The notes: generated by a model not told the origin, from the sequence alone. Shown: positions 1 to 12,890, counted from the stretch's first letter. The stretch: DNA of 64,000 bases from Whalleya microplaca (GCA_022497155.1 MU385710.1:1488001-1552000); one strand, 5' to 3'. Numbers and translations are program-made.

Positions 1-1372
1 GTCGGCCATCCACGACTATCTGGTAGCAGCAATAGCAGCAGGACTTTCCCTCTCGAGCCTCGTCTTAGTTGATCCCGACTTACGTGCGTACGTATACGTA
101 TGTATGTATGTGGAATCATTCTTCCCCCCGAGCAAGCCGGCTGGCTGGCTTGGTTCATTGACTGACTTGGCTTGGCCGGTCAGCAGAAACCCTCCCCGCA
201 TCATCGTGATCCTACGAAGTTAACTGCGTGCGCCCACGGAGTTCTGAATCTACGCAGTGCGTGGTGCTGATATCAGGCGGCGGCAGCAGCCACTGACTTA
301 CATATGTACGTATATACACCTATACCCCCAAATGCGTTCTTTTCTGCATTTTCGCAACCCCGAACTGGACAGCGTGGGGAGCGTAGGTGTGCGTACACGA
401 ATGCATGCATCGGCGATTTTTCCGTCTTCCTCCTCTCGTTTCCTCTTTTCCCCCTCCCCGCTCTTCCCTTTTCTTCACTTGCTTCTTTTTACGGACGGAC
501 AGACAGGTGGACGATATGTATCCTGCACAGCGACGGGTGAAATGGACATATTGGATGGGCGGGTGGACGGATAACGGACTGCCTTTATTGCATATTGCAT
601 CCAATGGCTCCATGTATATGTATACATACATGATGCGCATGCAGGTCCCGCCGGGTGTATTGCCGGCCGTTGGCGAACAAACGGACTAAATTAGGAAGAA
701 AGCGCGCGGCGGGCTCGGGGTGTCGGGTCCATTTTCAGCCTGCCTACATATATAGCTGCCTTCCTAGCTAAGATGTGCACATATAGATAGTCCACTGGGT
801 AGCCTTCAGGGGTAATATACACTTGTCCACACGAAATCTTCCTACATGTACATATGCGACTAGAAGTGCATTTTCCCCTCTTGAAGTGGGGATAAATAGG
901 TGAATCACCTAGTTGAGCCAGATGATGCACCTAGGTAAGTCCAAAACCGGCGTATTATCGTCGTATTAAAAAAACCGCATAGGATGTGTCTTCGTTTGTA
1001 TATGCGGTGAGAATAGCCTATGATTACGTAAGAATAAGGATTTAATATTATATTCTATGATATGTAGTACAAGTCGCATACAGGAAAGCAATGGGGTAAA
1101 CGTCATATTACCGTTAGCCGTATGCACATAAGCCGTCCGTTTGCAATATCAAATGGCCCCCAACATCTACTCAGCCGGGCCATATGCCGCGATATTGCCA
1201 TCGCTGCCGCCACGGCGGCCGACACAACCTCGCATCGCATCGCCAGATCGCTCCACGGGGCGGAAGGGAGGAATGGGGGCTGGAAGGGGGGCTAGAACAA
1301 TCTGATGGAAGAGAATAGCAGGCTCCAGGCAGGCAGATGAGTAGCACAACGGCCTACGAGAGAGAGAGAGCC

Positions 1373-1394
1373 ACCTACCTACCTACCTACCTAC
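1373..1394. repeat. ACCT tetranucleotide microsatellite
   Basis: About five and a half perfect copies of ACCT, immediately after a short AG dinucleotide run at 1358-1370. It lies in non-coding sequence. Confidence 0.9.
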
Positions 1395-1714
1395 ATCCCA
1401 CCTGCAGCCACACGGACACGACATAGGTGTGTATGTAAGCAACGCAGGCTGGCGAGCGGGCTGCTAACCGATGCCGCACACTCACTCGTTCGACAGTTGG
1501 GCTCCTCCCCATCCCGGTATCCGGGTGTGTGGTGATCCTGCCAATCTGTGCGAGGGGCCTGGGCATACATACGGCTTGTCTTGTGCGCCGCCCTATCTGG
1601 GATCTAGATGGGTGAGCGGGAGGCCACATATGTGCGGGTAGGGGCACAGACGCCGACACAGACAGGTGGGTTACTAGGTTAGGTAGTAGGTGGTGTAATG
1701 TGAGTACAGACAGA

Positions 1715-1730
1715 ACAGACAGACAGACAG
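1715..1730. repeat. CAGA tetranucleotide microsatellite
   Basis: Four tandem copies of ACAG/CAGA in non-coding sequence, with a related ACAGACAGA stretch just upstream. Confidence 0.85.
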
Positions 1731-2629
1731 AATCCTTTGCACGCCCGGATGGTCTACCCCCCCTCGGGTGCGACCTGTGGCTGTCTGTGGTGCTGTCCGT
1801 GGGTTGTCATCTGTATTTAGACGAAACGACGCCGCTGCATGTGTATGTGTATGTACCATGTAACGGCCACGCTGGCGATAATGATGGGACATATGTACGT
1901 GATAGATGAGCAGGCTGGGCCTCAGATTTATGCCCGTGTATAGGCGAGTAAAGGGGAGTAAGCTAGTAACCTATACCGAGTAGATACGTGGTAATACCTT
2001 TCCTGGTATACAGGATCTGATATTTAGGAGGCGTGAGAAGCGGTGAGGAGGCGTTTGGGGGCGATATTTAGTGAGACATAGGTTGAACGATGGATCGTAC
2101 GTACATGGAATCATCTCGGGTTACATGTAAATTTGCTCGACAATTCGAGCAGTTCTGCTTCAACACACTGATTGACATCGTCCCAGTGCCGTTCATCTCA
2201 CGTAGGTAGTCTGTATCGATAGCTGAAGCAGGCAACACGAAGATGAATACTGACGGGAATAAACGTGTAAAGGCTCATATACAAGATAAACAATCGTAAT
2301 GCAGACATTGAAGATACTTTGTAGATAACGTGAAAGTAGATATTCCAGCAAGCAAAACAATAGCAGAAACGAACGTAGAGAGTTAAGCCCGTTAGATCAC
2401 CAGCCTAGCCCAGCCCAGCTACGAGAAAACAAGTTGGGAGAGAAAGGAAAGAGAAAGGACAGGATCCCAGAGATACGACGATAATGTGTAGTTCTTCTTT
2501 TCGTTTCAGAAAGGAAAGTGAAATTCGTAAAAGAGAAAACGTAAATGATCTAGCGCCTCGCTGTCTCCCATCCATCCATCCATCTGCAGTTAAAGCAACA
2601 CGCATACCAACCCAAAAGCACTCATCCCA

Positions 2630-4185
2630 TCAACGCCACTCAACGCCCCTGACAAAATCAACATCGATCTCGAACCTCGGAATCCCGCCCGCGCTGAGGA
2701 CCGCGAACAGCTTACTCAGGTCGTCGCCGCGGTACGTGCGCATGTCGTAGGCGTCGGTGCCGAAGTAGGCGGTGCGGACGACCGCGCGCAGCCCCCCGTT
2801 GTTGCCGTTGGGACCGTTGGCGTTGGGGGGGTTTTGGCTCCAGACGCGCTCGCGGTCCGCGGCCGTCACGCCCTCGAAGGCGCCCAGGTGCGCGCGCACG
2901 TACGCCACGGCCGCGTCCTGCAGCGCGCGGATGCTCGCGCGGCTGCTCTCCAGCACCCGCTGCTCGCCGTGGTGGGCCCAGCGGATCGCCAGGCGGACGT
3001 CGTAGAGGCGTGTTTGCTGGGGGTGTGGGTGCGTGTTACCAAGACCGGGGTTAGGGTTGGGTTGTGGGATGGTGATGGCGTTGGAGCTGGGGATGAGGCT
3101 GTGGTTATTTCTGTTGGCGACGGTGACGGTGTTATTGTTGGCGTGGTGGCTGTGTTGGTTGTGGTTGTTGCTGAAGTGCGTCGAGCCCGTGGAAGTGCGT
3201 ATGGGACCTGAGGGCTGGGGTGGACTTGGGCCTGGGCCTGGGCCTTGGATGGGCGCTGGTCCTCCGTGGCCTGTTTGGAACGTCAACCCGGGTAAATGAG
3301 GCTGTATCGAGGGGCCTTCTGGGGGCGTGTGCTGGCAGCGATGAGGCGCGGGCTGGGACTGACCCGGATGTATGGGCAAGCCACGCATGGGGGGTGGGGG
3401 CCCTACGACCATTTGCCCAGGCGGCGAGGGAGGCACGCGGATGGCATTTGAACGATTCGAAGCGACGACAGTGGGATAGCCGCCAGGGGGAGTACGAGGC
3501 CTCGGCTGCTGATGCTGGCGGTCGTTGTCGTCGTCTGAGTAGTCAAAATCGTAGGGGAATTTCGAGTACCTCGGGTGCGGTGGCCGAGGATCCTTGCCTC
3601 TGGGTACTACATAGTTAACATTGCCGGTGTGATGATTTGTTTCCTTCTTGCTGCGGGTAGATTTGTTACGACGTGCGTGGTGGCTGTGGTTGCCTGCCAA
3701 CGAGGCTGGCGTCAGGGCCTCCTCGTCAGAGCTCCCCCACTCATCAGAGAGGGCAACGGTCGAGGACACGGAACGGCCGGAGACGACTGAGGCGGCGTCT
3801 TCGTTGTCGTCCTCGCCACCGTCGTTCTCATCCTCGACGAGCTTGGTCTTCTTGAGATCCGGCGGGTGAGAAAACCCGTTGGTCGTGATATATTGCTGTA
3901 CGGCTTCGCACGATTTGGTGTGCAGCGATTGGATGGCCGAATGGTGGGAGTCGCAGACATCCGAGAAGAGTAGTGCGTCTCGCGATTCCTCGCTGGTTCG
4001 TATCGCATATGCTTTGAAGCCTCCCGCGGGCTTCTTCGTTGTGATCACCGAAACAAATTCATCTTTACCCACGAAGAACTCGCAGTTATCTATAAGTCCA
4101 AGTTAGTATATAAACAAAGTATTGATGGGTGTCCAGTGTACTTACCCCTGATCTGGCTCCTGTAATCGAAACCGGCGAGAGCCAT
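2630..4185 (-). CDS. Unrecognised 499-aa protein with ordered ends and a disordered Pro/His/Asn-rich middle
   Basis: Two exons, 4185-4146 and 4089-2630, joined over a 56-nt intron with GTAAGT donor, TACTAAC branch site and TATAG acceptor. The first ATG gives MALAGFDYRSQIRD and splicing stays in frame, giving 499 residues. The first ~105 residues look folded (FVSVITTKKPAGGFKAYAIR, then a helical segment). An acidic stretch follows (EDENDGGEDDNED), then ~250 residues of low-complexity Pro, His, Asn and Gly. A compact C-terminal segment at about 374-499 begins RLYDVRLAIRWAHHGEQR. I do not recognise the family and assign no function. The ordered ends around a disordered linker, and the intron position right after the start, suggest a real conserved fungal gene, not a chance frame. 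Minus-strand codon use in the folded parts looks like that of neighbouring genes. Confidence 0.75.
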
Positions 4186-5782
4186 GCTGCAATCTGGCTG
4201 ATGATGAAAGCAGGCAGAGAGGAAGCGGTCGTGGAGGCGTATCACCATTGAGCAAGACTGTGAAGGATAATTTCACCTTCGGAGATCAAGATCGATATAT
4301 AAGATGGTAGCTTATATACAGCCACGATGGAAGGAACATTACACAGGTCCCTGCACCAAGCCACGCTTCCCAGGACCGGAGTAGTGTCTCATCGGCATAT
4401 ACTCTGCAGTTAAAAGTGAGGCGAACACAAGGATGCACCATGAATTGCCCGGCTTAGACAAACGCTCGCTTTCGTATGGTAGCACAGTGGATCGCATCGT
4501 AGCATGGGAACATCTAGGCCGAGATGGGGTCTGCATTAAGAGACGACTAAACGTGAACTACTCGAGCCCTCTCCGATGGAGTAGTAAAACACTTATTCCG
4601 TCTCTACGTCACAATGGCTACATCCGTTGGGCAACGGTGGTATTGAAGGCACCCAATACTCGTTGCCTCCGACGTAGCCCACGGCGCTGGTGAGCTCCTC
4701 CCAAAGCATGTTGAGCAATGTTGTACAAGGGGTACACATCCTCTTTGGCAGCAACGGGTAGCGGCGCTTAGGTCGCACCTGAATGCACAAGGTTGACACT
4801 GCTATTAGGTTGATCCTCGTGCCTCTCAATTGAGCCCCCCCTCCCTTCGAATTGGGCACAATTTTGCCACTATATATTTCCTGGCTCATACCCAAAGTTG
4901 ATGGTTGCTGTTGCGAGGTCATAACCTCATGAAGCTTCAAGAGATCTTCATAATGCCAACAATGGTCAAGTGTCTCATACATAGGGTAAAATAATGCTCG
5001 GCCACGGCGCACGCGACGTGAAATGATGACCAATGAAAAACAGGGCGAGCAGCGTTAGCTTTTACCCCAGACGTTGGGATAGGAAATCAATGAGCCGCTA
5101 CGGATATGGAAATAATGTGGATTTGCAATGCATTCAGCTCACAACTTGTAGGACATGCGGAAAGACTTATTCAAATTGGAAAAGATTCAGGGCGAAGGGC
5201 ATCTGATTGTTATGTAATATACGACTGCGTGCTGCTGTTCAATATTAGCATTGCATTAGACCCTTATCTCCATCGCCAATGTTTTCGTCGACGCCTTGGC
5301 CATTCTCGCAACGGAGTAGAGCAAAAGCAAGCCAAGCCAAGCCACTTGATCTCAGCCGTTATCTGTTGATCTCACAGGGGACCAGCCCATCTTAGCTGCG
5401 AATTGCAAGGCTGCATGTGGCCATGTATTGGTCTCATGCTATTGGATATGAGGATGCCGCCGAGATTCGCCTTCAGCTGTGGAACAGTCGCAATGGGGAA
5501 AAGGATCGGCCTCAACTCTGCCTATCCAAGTTCTGGCCCCATTGGGCATCTGGCGATATTGTCCCTAGGTGTGCAGTGAGTAACAGTAAGACTCGCCAAG
5601 GGGCCGCCACGATAACGAGGGTACGCTGACTGTGGCCAATTTTGTTGAACATTCCACGAAAGAAGTCCCTTTTTCTTAATCCAATCGCCCTGTTTCTGGG
5701 TCGACGTATATTAGACAATAGTAGTATCACATTTATTCATCTCCGAACAGGATGTACTCGTCACCACACCTCCTCTCACACT
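4186..5782. other. Intergenic stretch, no supported gene
   Basis: Upstream region of the minus-strand gene starting at 4185 and downstream region of the nucleoporin gene. One minus-strand frame (stop at 4593, about 128 codons from its first ATG) ends in a Cys/Trp-containing tail but has no recognisable domain. I do not call it a gene. Nothing else is visible. Confidence 0.5.
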
Positions 5783-8512
5783 CTACCCAGCCGACAGCCG
5801 CGCCAGTCGCCCCTTCACGGCATCTACTAAGGCTGTCTCACGGTCGAGAAGTTTCTTGACTTGGCCGATCTTTGCTCTTCGGAGCTCCGAGGGTATGCGT
5901 AAATCAGTCGTCGAAGTGTTCAAGCTTTCTTCTCCTTCGCCGGTAGTCGTGCTCAGCTTCTCTGCCTGTTCCATGAGCTCATCCTTGAGTTGTGTGACCT
6001 CTTCGTATCTTCGCAGGGTCTGTTTCAGGCGGGTCTGTCCATCTGCCGGCACCTCTGATCCAAATAGATTTGCATATAGGGCATTAACTTCCTTGACCCA
6101 TGACTTTTCCTTGTCACTTAGCTCTCGACTAGTCGCCTTGCCGACAGTTCTCCTCATCTTCTCCAATCGCTGGCTGAGAGCCTCTCCCCTCTCCTTAGCG
6201 TTCAGTAGGCGTCTCTCTATCGCAGCATTGCTAGATTCTGGTTCGCTGCTGTCTTGGTCTTCCCCTGTGACAGCCTCAACCCGAGCCTTGACCTCATTTG
6301 CCTTGATGATTTGCTGCTTAAGCTCTGATTGCAATTTTGCACATCGTCGGAATACTTCGGCCGCAGCTACACCAAGCCGATGCGTCTCGTGACTAAGTAA
6401 TTGATGGGCCTCGGTAAAGCGCTGCAGGGTTAGGGGTGAGAGCCGAACTTCCTGGTTGAGTATTGTCTTATGACGACTTGTGCGGAGCTGCTCGAGTAGC
6501 CCGGGCAGTGCTGAACTCTCGTCAAATACATGCGAGGGTTGAAAAACCGGGCGAGGTTCAAAAAGCTCCAAGGGTTGTACTTCTGCATCCTTGTCAAAAG
6601 AAGGCGAAGCGGACCGAATGGGTGCGAAGTCCTCTTCTGGTGTATCAAAAACCATGGCAATGGGATCAAAAGGAGTCGCAGATAGTAAAAAGTAGCCAAG
6701 ATCAGGATCTCGAATCGCAACTGCCGCAGCTAGTGGGAGAGGAAGACCACCCTGGGTTGGACTGTTGTAAAGCCGCTCTCGTGTTGAACTCTGTCCATTA
6801 ACAAGGAGATCGATTCTGAACTCGGATCCGGCTTGCGAGTCGCCCTGAAGTTCACTTTCAAGGCGGAAGACCCACGGTGACAAGGATACGTATGTGATAC
6901 TGGACGGATGGGTTACATAGAAAGAATAGCGCGAGGTGACATCGGGACTGAACATAGGCCAACCGTATTCAGTGACCTCTAACGAGCTCAAAACATCAAG
7001 TGCTTGAAAGGTCAGAAGAGACGGTGTTCTGGTCAAGCGCCCCATGACCTTCGACCTGTTCCGAGGCGGTAGCCATTGTGCTTGAACACCATCCACGTCT
7101 AGGCATATCCGTAACTGGCCACTAGATGAGAGTAAACAGATAACAGAGATAGACAAGCCTTCTCCTTCTATGTCCTCCATGTCTAGCTCTTCCTCTTCGC
7201 CCATCATTAACTCGTCGGTATCAAGCTTCTCACCGATAGCAAATATATCGGTAAGCTCAATGTCAAGGTCATCATCGCTTTCAGGGCTCAAGTCTAGATC
7301 GAATGGTCCTTGTAACCGGGGCACTACACCAGGTCTCGTAGGACGTGTATAGATCTCAGTGGGTGGCTCTCCAGGAGGACCCTCAATGACTCTAGGTTCC
7401 TGATTGTCAAGGTCAGACATCCAGTCAAGTTGCTGTTGCGCTAATAGCTTCGCCTGCTCAGAGACGTCTGGGTCATCCTCGACTGCTGCCAAATTTCCAA
7501 CAATCGAAACAGACAGTGAAGGTATTAACGTGGGCGGTGGTGCCCACTGCGTAGGTAGCAGGGGACACAAGGCGTATACGTCGCCTTCCCGCATTGCGAT
7601 CCAGAGTGTCATGGGTGACCAACCTCCGGAACCTCTGCCGGCAAAGCATGCTGCCGCCACATCCATCTCGAAAGAATCCGGTGAGAACCCCTTGTTCGTG
7701 AATTCAGATGAGGGTGTGAAATTCTGCTCCAAAGACGTGCCATCTACAAGCTTCTGTAAGTCAATAGTAAGGGAGGCCTTGTCAAACGACCACCTATCCT
7801 TCTGAGATAGTTCCCAGACCCTCACAATAGCATCTTTGCTGACTGTGACCAATGCAGAGCCATTAACTCCCAGGGGATGCCACAAAGCAGAGGCAATAGG
7901 CGCGCGGTCCAACACATGTGTTGTCGGGCCCAAGGTCCAAGTCTTTGGCTTGATAACATCGAGGCTCGGTGCCGTGAGATGGGAAGGGTCAGGCAAGAGG
8001 ACGATGCGAACGGTATGACTCGTCAAGACTGCCATAAAGTTGGCGTACGGCGAAATAATGAGCTGTTGGATGTTGTTGCCCATGGGGACTTTGATTGTCT
8101 ATAAAGCAATTAGTGTGTTAGTGTGCTCCAGAGGGTGAAAGTGACAAGGAGCTATATGACTTACACGAAAGCCTTCGGCGCATCCAGTCTCTATGGATTG
8201 TAGTAGCACCTCGTCATCTTCGAGGTCGGATGAGTTCTCTCGTTTTATACGAACACCGTCCCGGCCCTGAGCTTGTTTCTCCTGCCATCGTTCCTTCAGA
8301 AAGACAAGGTCTGCCCATCGGATCTCCTTGCCCACGGCGATGAACACCTCAGTCCCACGTCGAGCGATTGTGCGGCGGGGGGCAGGTCTAGAAGGGTTCT
8401 GGGAGAGATAGGAGGCGCTGCTGTGAGGATCTTCGGGGTCTGGTTTGAAGAGGTCATGGCCGGGCGAGGGCGACAAGAGCCAGGCGGGGGTATAGTTCTT
8501 TATTTTGGGCAT
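5783..8512 (-). CDS. NUP82: Nucleoporin Nup82 (Nup88 family)
   Basis: Two exons, 8512-8165 and 8098-5783, with a 66-nt GTAAGT...TATAG intron in phase 0. The protein has 887 residues, a normal length for the filamentous fungal family. Nup82 sits on the cytoplasmic face of the nuclear pore. With Nup159 and Nsp1 it anchors the mRNA-export and remodelling platform. The N-terminal motif MPKIKNYTPAWL is a hallmark of fungal Nup82. Residues ~1-550 should form the beta-propeller, with an acidic insertion near 400 (EEEELDMEDIEGEG). From ~660 to the end the sequence is heptad-rich and predicted coiled coil, the part that assembles with its partners. I saw no frameshift or missing segment. The gene is divergent from the cap-binding protein gene, also an mRNA-export factor, across a 603-bp promoter. 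Confidence 0.93.
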
Positions 8513-9115
8513 GGTCGGATGATCGGTACGTAAGGTATGTAAGGCGCATGCGCATCAACAGAATTGCATTTCTGCCTGAAATGTAGAGAGAAAATGACTC
8601 GTGGATATTTTCCTCGATTTTTCTTGCTGTCACTGATGGGCGGGTCGGGGTTGAAGTTGGGCAATGGGGAAGATCTCGATTTGTTGTTGGTGTTTTATGG
8701 TTTTTACCGTAATTACCAACCAGTTTGTTTGCGGAAGCTACATATGACTGTTCTAGAGTTGTCAAGTACGACGCAGGTTAAGGAGCTTAGGAATTTTGGT
8801 AGCAGGGAAGCAGGGAAGCAAGGAAAGCCAGCCGGAGCTTTTAGCGCGACGGAACTGACACGCCGCAGGAACGCGCATTGGGGAGCTTGCTTAACTAGCT
8901 AGGCAGTTGCTAGGTACATACATACATGGAGGGGAGCTTCACAACCTGAGCAGCTGAGCCACTCCTGGGAAAGAAAAAGGCGGGTCAGGCTTCAGCCTTC
9001 CTCCAATCTCAGCCTTCCTTTTTCCGACCTCCTTCAACATCATCCTTTCATCCCATCGTTACACACAGTATTTGTCACAATCAAGTCTCAATCGACAAAG
9101 AAGGCTTGATTCAAG
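8513..9115. promoter_or_regulatory. Divergent promoter region between NUP82 and CBC2
   Basis: A 603-bp gap between two divergent start codons. It contains pyrimidine-rich tracts close to the plus-strand start (about 8985-9060), as is common upstream of ascomycete housekeeping genes. No TATA box or factor site can be assigned with confidence. Confidence 0.5.
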
Positions 9116-9865
9116 ATGCGTATTGAACCGCGATCTACCGTTGATAGATTGGACCGACCCAGCGCTTATTATCACAGCCGGGTAAGCTCTCATTGGCTAT
9201 ATCTCATCCACGCTTTGTTTCATAGCGAGCACAACGCAAACTGACCTTTATCAATCTGGGTAGAACAAGCGAAGGCGGACAGACCATGGCCGTGATAGTA
9301 GGGATGGTAAAGATGGCGATGCCGAGATGGGTAACACGCAACCAGAGGAGCCGCCTGAGGACCCTCTGAGGAATGCTACCACCCTCTACGTGGGAAACCT
9401 GTGAGTCCATCTCAGCTTCTCACAAGCTCTACTTATGAATATTCATTAACATGGAATCCGACAAGCTCCTTCTACACAACCGAGGAGCAGGTTTATGAGC
9501 TCTTCTCCAAATGTGGTGAGATCAAGCGCCTGGTCATGGGACTGGACAGATTCACCAAGACCCCCTGCGGGTTCTGTTTTGTCGAGTACTATACCCACCA
9601 GGATGCTCTTGACTGTATGAAGTACATCGGTGGTACGAAGCTGGATGAGCGTATCATTCGTACTGACTTAGATTCGGGCTTTGAGGAGGGCCGCCAGTAC
9701 GGCCGGGGAAAGTCTGGTGGCCAGGTGCGAGATGAGTACCGGGACGACTTTGATGAAGGCCGAGGAGGGCTGGGTAGAGCTATTCAGCATGAGAGACTAC
9801 GCGAGGTGGAGAGAAACAGGGAGAAGAACCAGCGCATTGAAGACGACTACGGACGGCTTAGGTAG
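9116..9865 (+). CDS. CBC2: Nuclear cap-binding protein subunit 2 (CBP20)
   Basis: Three exons, 9116-9181, 9264-9400 and 9466-9865, encode 200 residues. Both introns are short (82 and 65 nt) with GTAAGC/GTGAGT donors. The product is the small subunit of the nuclear cap-binding complex. It binds the m7G cap of nascent pol II transcripts through one RRM and pairs with CBP80. RNP2 reads LYVGNL (63-68), followed by [20 protein letters not shown]1 is CGFCFVEY (102-109). The cap-stacking tyrosines typical of the family are present near the N-terminus (AYYHSR) and in RNP2. The C-terminal tail is rich in Arg, Gly, Asp and Glu, as expected. The second intron falls inside RNP2, which confirms the splice because the motif only reads through after joining. 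Confidence 0.95.
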
Positions 9866-10205
9866 ATTGGCTAGCGGAGAGGTTGACTAATACCCTGGAT
9901 GAGCAGCTTTTATGATTACAGTTGCCCTAATTCTAGAGCACTCGTAGGCTATCTAGTCTGATAATAAATCGGTAGCCTTCAGCTGATTATATCGTGACAT
10001 GCATATACCAGCGCAGCCCCTAAGCTCGCTCTATAGTGAGATGGTAGATGACCTGACCTATAGCCCAGTTAAGGAGCCACTGAAAAAGTCTATACTTCCA
10101 GTACAATAGTATACAGCTAATTCGGTCTCAAATGCCGAGTTCAGGATCATAAGGCAAGGTACCAGTTCGCAATCGTATTCTTATATTCATAGTCTCCCCA
10201 CATAT
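9866..10205. other. Convergent intergenic spacer
   Basis: A 340-bp tail-to-tail spacer between CBC2 and the mL60 gene. No open frame or RNA gene is visible. It presumably holds both 3' UTRs and polyadenylation sites. Confidence 0.5.
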
Positions 10206-10740
10206 TTAATATCCAGGCGGGTTTACTCTCTGCGACACTCTCGTCCACTTTGGTAATTCTGTTCGATAAGATTAGCAACTCAACTCATCCACACCCATCA
10301 CCAGCGCCAGCATTGAATACGTACTGTGAATGCCCTTTCTATATCGCTTCTCTTTCCGGTCGAACATGGTGTATTTGTCCTTGGGCAACATCTCGGCCTC
10401 CGTAGGCATGGTCTCCTTCCATATATCAAGGGACCTCAGCGTCTCGCCCTTCTTCGCCAGCGCGCTGTCTACCGTCGCTACGACCGCATCGACAGCCCGA
10501 AGTCGCTTCCGCTGTCGTGCCTTCTGGAATTTAGAAAGTCGCCAGGGGATCTTCCTGCAAGACCATGAAGTCAGCAAGGCTTTAACCACGTCGGGAAGGG
10601 ATACTGAGGGAGCGGATCACGCCGGGCGTTGGTTGAGATTCTGGAGGGAGCACTATGCTTGATGAGAATTGGACGGTCTATATTACATACCATAACAGAC
10701 CACCAGACAGGGGATTCGTGGCTCTGAATGCGCCGAACAT
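10206..10740 (-). CDS. MRPL31: Mitochondrial large ribosomal subunit protein mL60 (MRPL31 family)
   Basis: Three exons, 10740-10691, 10554-10325 and 10258-10206, give 110 residues. The protein starts MFGAFRATNPLSGGLLW, then KIPWRLSKFQKARQRKRLR. It has a conserved middle motif, MPTEAEMLPKDKYT, and ends KLPKWTRVSQRVNPPGY. This matches the fungal mL60 family from end to end. The product is a structural protein of the 54S mitoribosomal subunit. The basic N-terminus probably acts in mitochondrial targeting. Reading straight through the second donor (GTACGT) gives a nonsense tail. The family's C-terminal motif appears only after splicing to a 53-nt last exon, which supports the model. It is divergent from TRS20 at 296 bp. 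Confidence 0.92.
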
Positions 10741-11036
10741 TGTGTGTGAAATGCTATGCTCGACGAGTCAGAGGAATTAAACTGTTCAATGGGCGAAAGT
10801 GTGAGGCCCTTCGTTGATCGCAAGATTTCCATAGAAAAGCTCGGCGGGCGGAATGGCCATGCAGCGCACAAGCCACCTCCGACCTCCGACCGGGGCGGGA
10901 CACCAACACACCAATTGAAATCGCAACGCAAAGCAAGAGCTTCATTTTCACTATCTACAGTAAACTCTGGCGACACGCCTCTCTTCGGAACCCTTTCGAC
11001 ATTCATAGGCCGCAGATGATCGACAGATAGCCCGCA
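10741..11036. promoter_or_regulatory. Compact bidirectional promoter, mL60 / TRS20
   Basis: Only 296 bp separate two divergent start codons, so core promoters and 5' UTRs of both genes must lie here. No individual element can be named from the sequence. Confidence 0.55.
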
Positions 11037-11607
11037 ATGTCGTACTACTTCGCCATCATCGGCACGCAAGACAACCCGCTCTTCGAGCACGAGTTCGGCA
11101 CATCGAAGCAGGGCGGGGACGGCCAGCCGCGATTCAGCGACCAGGCACGGCACATGAACCAGTTCATCGCGCACAGCAGCCTGGACATAGTCGAAGAGGT
11201 GCAATGGGGCAGCTCGCAGATGTACGTAGACTTACAGTTCTACATATAGAGAGCCCATGGACCGGTAAAACTAGATGCTAACGATGATTAAATAATAAAG
11301 GTACCTCAAGTGCGTGGACAAGTTCTTCAACAACTACGTCTCGTGCTTCATGACGGGCGGCAACACCAAGTTCCTGCTGCTGCACCAGCCGACGGCCCCC
11401 GTCTCGACCACCTCCACCCGCACCTCGACCTCCATCGGCGCCAACCCCACCAGCCCCCAGACCGAGGAGGCCATCAAGAACTTCATGCTCGAGGTCTACG
11501 AGAACTGGGTCAAGGCCATCATGAACCCCTTCTACCGCGTCAACATGGAGGTCCGCAGTCCCGTGTTTAGACAGCGGGTCGCTGCTGCGGGGAGGAAGTA
11601 CTTGTGA
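11037..11607 (+). CDS. TRS20: TRAPP complex subunit Trs20 (sedlin)
   Basis: Two exons, 11037-11221 and 11301-11607, encode 163 residues. The 79-nt intron splits an ATG codon (AT/G). The protein begins MSYYFAIIGTQDNPLFEHEF and carries RHMNQFIAHSSLDIVEE and LKCVDKFFNNYVSCFMTGGN, all diagnostic of sedlin. It ends in the conserved segment around PFYRVNMEVRSPVFRQRV. Trs20 is a longin-fold adaptor. It links the TRAPP core to TRAPPII/III-specific subunits and works in ER-Golgi traffic and autophagy. A Thr/Ser-rich loop at about 97-115 is fungal-specific and probably disordered. The length is normal. Confidence 0.95.
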
Positions 11608-12119
11608 TGTATATGTATATGAAATAGGAAGCGAAGGGTTTGGGGAACTAGAATAGGCTACGGTGGCGTTTGGAGTTGGCATACCAAGGTAGCAAATCAT
11701 TTCAAGATACATACGAGTTATAATGATTAATCTCCTAGCAATTTACAATAAGCAATGTCACATTCGTCAAGTCACGTATGAGTCAAATGTAGTTGTTCTT
11801 AATAGCAAAGCTCAACGCAGTGCCAGTATATTCATTGTGCTGTAGCACTTCTTAACAGGCAATCTGCCTGTAGACGCCCTCCCTAAGTCATTTGCAAAGA
11901 CCATATAAACCGTAGACCACCAACGCCATTGTCAGATATGTGTATCATCTGGTATCATGCCAATCCGTAATACCACTTCACAAGTCCCCCAAATCATCGT
12001 GCATAGTAAAGCGTCTTCCCTTTACCATGCATGACCATCACGCTGCTGCTATCATGGGCTGAACTTATGGTGAAATAGATAGCACACAGAACAGAGCGAG
12101 CAGATGAGATGGACCCCGC
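11608..12119. other. Convergent spacer between TRS20 and histone H4
   Basis: 512 bp with no coding signal on either strand. It should contain the two 3' UTRs. Confidence 0.5.
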
Positions 12120-12718
<599 letters not shown>

Positions 12719-12878
12719 CTTGAATGAGGTTTAGTGTTGATTGAGATGTATTTTCGTGATGAAAAGTGATGAAATTGTGGATGTTATTGATGGCAATTTA
12801 TGTAGAGGTGTACGTGTGTTGATAGTATAAATCAGGAAACGGAGGGGGAAAAGGTGTAAGAAATGCAGGAGAGGGGGA

Positions 12879-12890
12879 AGGCTTATAAAT
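12879..12890 (-). promoter_or_regulatory. Possible TATA element of the H4 gene
   Basis: On the minus strand the sequence reads TTTATAAG about 165 bp before the H4 start codon. That would place transcription start roughly 130 nt upstream of the ATG. The element is plausible by position and sequence only. A similar CTATAAATAG lies within intron 1 and cannot serve the same start. Confidence 0.3.

Larger units (their letters stand above)
1..2629. other. Gene-free left flank rich in simple repeats
   Basis: No open frame longer than about 105 codons and no recognisable domain on either strand. The stretch is studded with short tandem repeats: GTAT/TACA-type tetranucleotides near 95-110, an AG run at 1358-1370, ACCT repeats at 1373-1394, CAGA repeats at 1715-1730 and CCAT repeats near 2570-2585. 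Its right end is the 3' flank of the minus-strand gene ending at 2630. It may hold the regulatory region or untranslated parts of a gene outside the window. I see nothing more specific. Confidence 0.5.

Noticed and set aside
4593..5033. Minus-strand 146-codon frame
   Set aside because: It opens with a non-ATG codon, has no recognisable domain and no supporting splice partners. It may be chance.
11278..11712. Minus-strand 144-codon frame opposite TRS20
   Set aside because: It is the antisense shadow of the TRS20 second exon; its Gly/Val/Asp-rich sequence mirrors the sense codons.
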